From contig JAOZFZ010000013.1 in the NCBI GenBank assembly GCA_027491945.1, positions 1 through 31,961 on the forward strand: 31,961 nucleotides of DNA. The letters are read 5' to 3'. The translations under genes and the position numbers were made by a program. Below are positions 31,288 to 31,961 of this stretch, in pieces; the stretch's first letter is position 1; each line of letters begins with the position of its first letter. This DNA comes from Thermoproteota archaeon. GTDB taxonomy: Archaea > Thermoproteota > Korarchaeia > JAOZGF01 > JAOZFZ01. Below the pieces are notes generated by a model, which saw only the letters and a program-made list of their open reading frames with translations, ran no database searches and was not told where the DNA came from.

Positions 31288-31961
31288 TTGTACTCATATT
31301 TCGCTTTACTCTCAGGAGAAAACGATGATCTAGCCGCAACGGAGGTAGAACATATATGTAAGGGAGAGGGTTACGCGTTTCATGAAGACAGAAGACTCAG
31401 CCGTTGTCTAATTTTTCGTGCTGACCCATCTGCAATATCCTCTATTGCTAGGAGAGCAGTCCTAGTCAAAAAAATCTGCCGCTTTCTCTTTATGGAGGAA
31501 GCGGACTCCATAAATTGGTCTAGGATACGCTACGTGCTTCTTCCTTCAATAGCGGGCAAAGTTGAAGATCACTCAACCTTTTGTGTGAGAATCTGCAGAG
31601 TGAAGGGCTGTGCTCGCTGGGTGGGCACGAAGAAACTCGCTAGGGAGATAGGGGGTGTGATTCTCAGCCTAAACCCTACCCTTAGTGTTAACCTTAAAAG
31701 GCCAGAGATGGAGTTTTTTGGGATTCTAACTGATGGCTTCTTAGTTTTGGGGCTTACAACTCATTCAAGATATGAAATTTGTACCCAAGCTGCGTTTGAG
31801 ATTCCACCCCCCATCTCCATGAGCGGGATGATGGATAAACGTCTAGCACGAGTTATGGTTAACCTCGCCTGCGTCAAACCTTCAGATGTTATCTTAGACC
31901 CCTTCTGCGGTCCGGGTGGAATTCTGATAGAAGCCCTGAGAGTAGGATGCAGGGTGATAGG
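31288..31961 (+). CDS. tRNA (guanine-10) N2-methyltransferase, Trm-G10 type (3' end off the window)
   Basis: The N-terminal THUMP-type domain (residues about 1-130) includes RICRVKGCARWVGTKKLARE and VNLKRPEMEFFGIL. A linker (HSRYEICTQAAFEIPPPISM) leads to methyltransferase motif I, LDPFCGPGGILIEALRVG. The FCGPGG motif and spacing match Trm-G10/Trm11, which methylates G10 of archaeal tRNA. The catalytic DPPY motif would lie beyond the right edge. TTG 31288 is the best start, with GGGGGAG close upstream though spacing is short. Position just after a tRNA thiolase suggests a tRNA-modification operon. Confidence 0.88.
   Translation, partial: MYSYFALLSGENDDLAATEVEHICKGEGYAFHEDRRLSRCLIFRADPSAISSIARRAVLVKKICRFLFMEEADSINWSRIRYVLLPSIAGKVEDHSTFCVRICRVKGCARWVGTKKLAREIGGVILSLNPTLSVNLKRPEMEFFGILTDGFLVLGLTTHSRYEICTQAAFEIPPPISMSGMMDKRLARVMVNLACVKPSDVILDPFCGPGGILIEALRVGCRVI

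Overview
The window is archaeal. It carries TFS, RpoL and RpoF, aIF5A, SRP54, Csl4, L10e and L21e, a diphthamide enzyme, Nob1, Pus10, a GPN-loop GTPase, NOG1 and a proteasome beta subunit. A crenactin-type actin and a second-type proteasome beta subunit with no catalytic Thr1 point to the TACK (Thermoproteota-like) archaea, probably a thermophilic lineage near the Aigarchaeota, Korarchaeota or Thermoproteia. I cannot place it more finely by eye. Shine-Dalgarno (SD) sites of the GGAGGTGA type, GTG and TTG starts, and 4-base ATGA/GTGA overlaps are common.

Layout. (1) 1-2623, minus: a compact operon of an unrecognised 150-residue protein, a SWIM zinc-finger protein and an Lhr-type helicase that runs off the left edge. 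(2) 2629-5307: an AT-rich accessory block containing three copies of a 46-bp dyad element (11-bp inverted arms, 24-bp spacer each time). The copies bracket an FAD-dependent dehydrogenase gene and then a gene with a winged-helix-like C-terminus. (3) 5060-6775: a gene graveyard with two nuclease-like reading frames broken by in-frame stops and other remnants. (4) 6776-12759, minus: an information-processing supercluster (tfs, Nudix, rpoL, csl4, METTL5-like, dph2, rpl10e, GPN GTPase, nob1, NAD kinase). (5) 12895-17955, plus: aIF5A, SRP54, Pus10, L21e, RpoF, DUF655 and KsgA, a classical archaeal translation cluster. (6) 18038-20595, plus: a two-TM protein and a HerA/VirB4-like ATPase, joined out of frame over a run of nine T. 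(7) 20622-22877: tRNA-Glu(CTC), a small membrane protein, a zinc-ribbon protein, SAM hydrolase and NMN adenylyltransferase. (8) 22990-26842: a 59-residue acidic protein coupled to a Rad50-like zinc-hook ATPase, convergent with an actin gene. This resembles the crenactin/arcadin arrangement. (9) 26872-29885: RNA 3'-phosphate cyclase, inactive-type proteasome beta, NOG1 and a DUF504/MJ1316 protein. (10) 30117-31961, plus: a sulfur-carrier (ThiS/MoaD-like) gene, a TtuA/NcsA-type tRNA thiolase and a THUMP-type tRNA methyltransferase cut by the right edge.

Most of the window is conserved housekeeping. The unusual parts are the dyad-bracketed block with its neighbouring broken nucleases, the frame-split TM/ATPase pair, the actin/Rad50-like/small-protein locus, and a tRNA thiolase whose zinc finger lies upstream of any ATG, GTG or TTG. 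All assignments come from reading the sequence and recalled family motifs; no database search was run.
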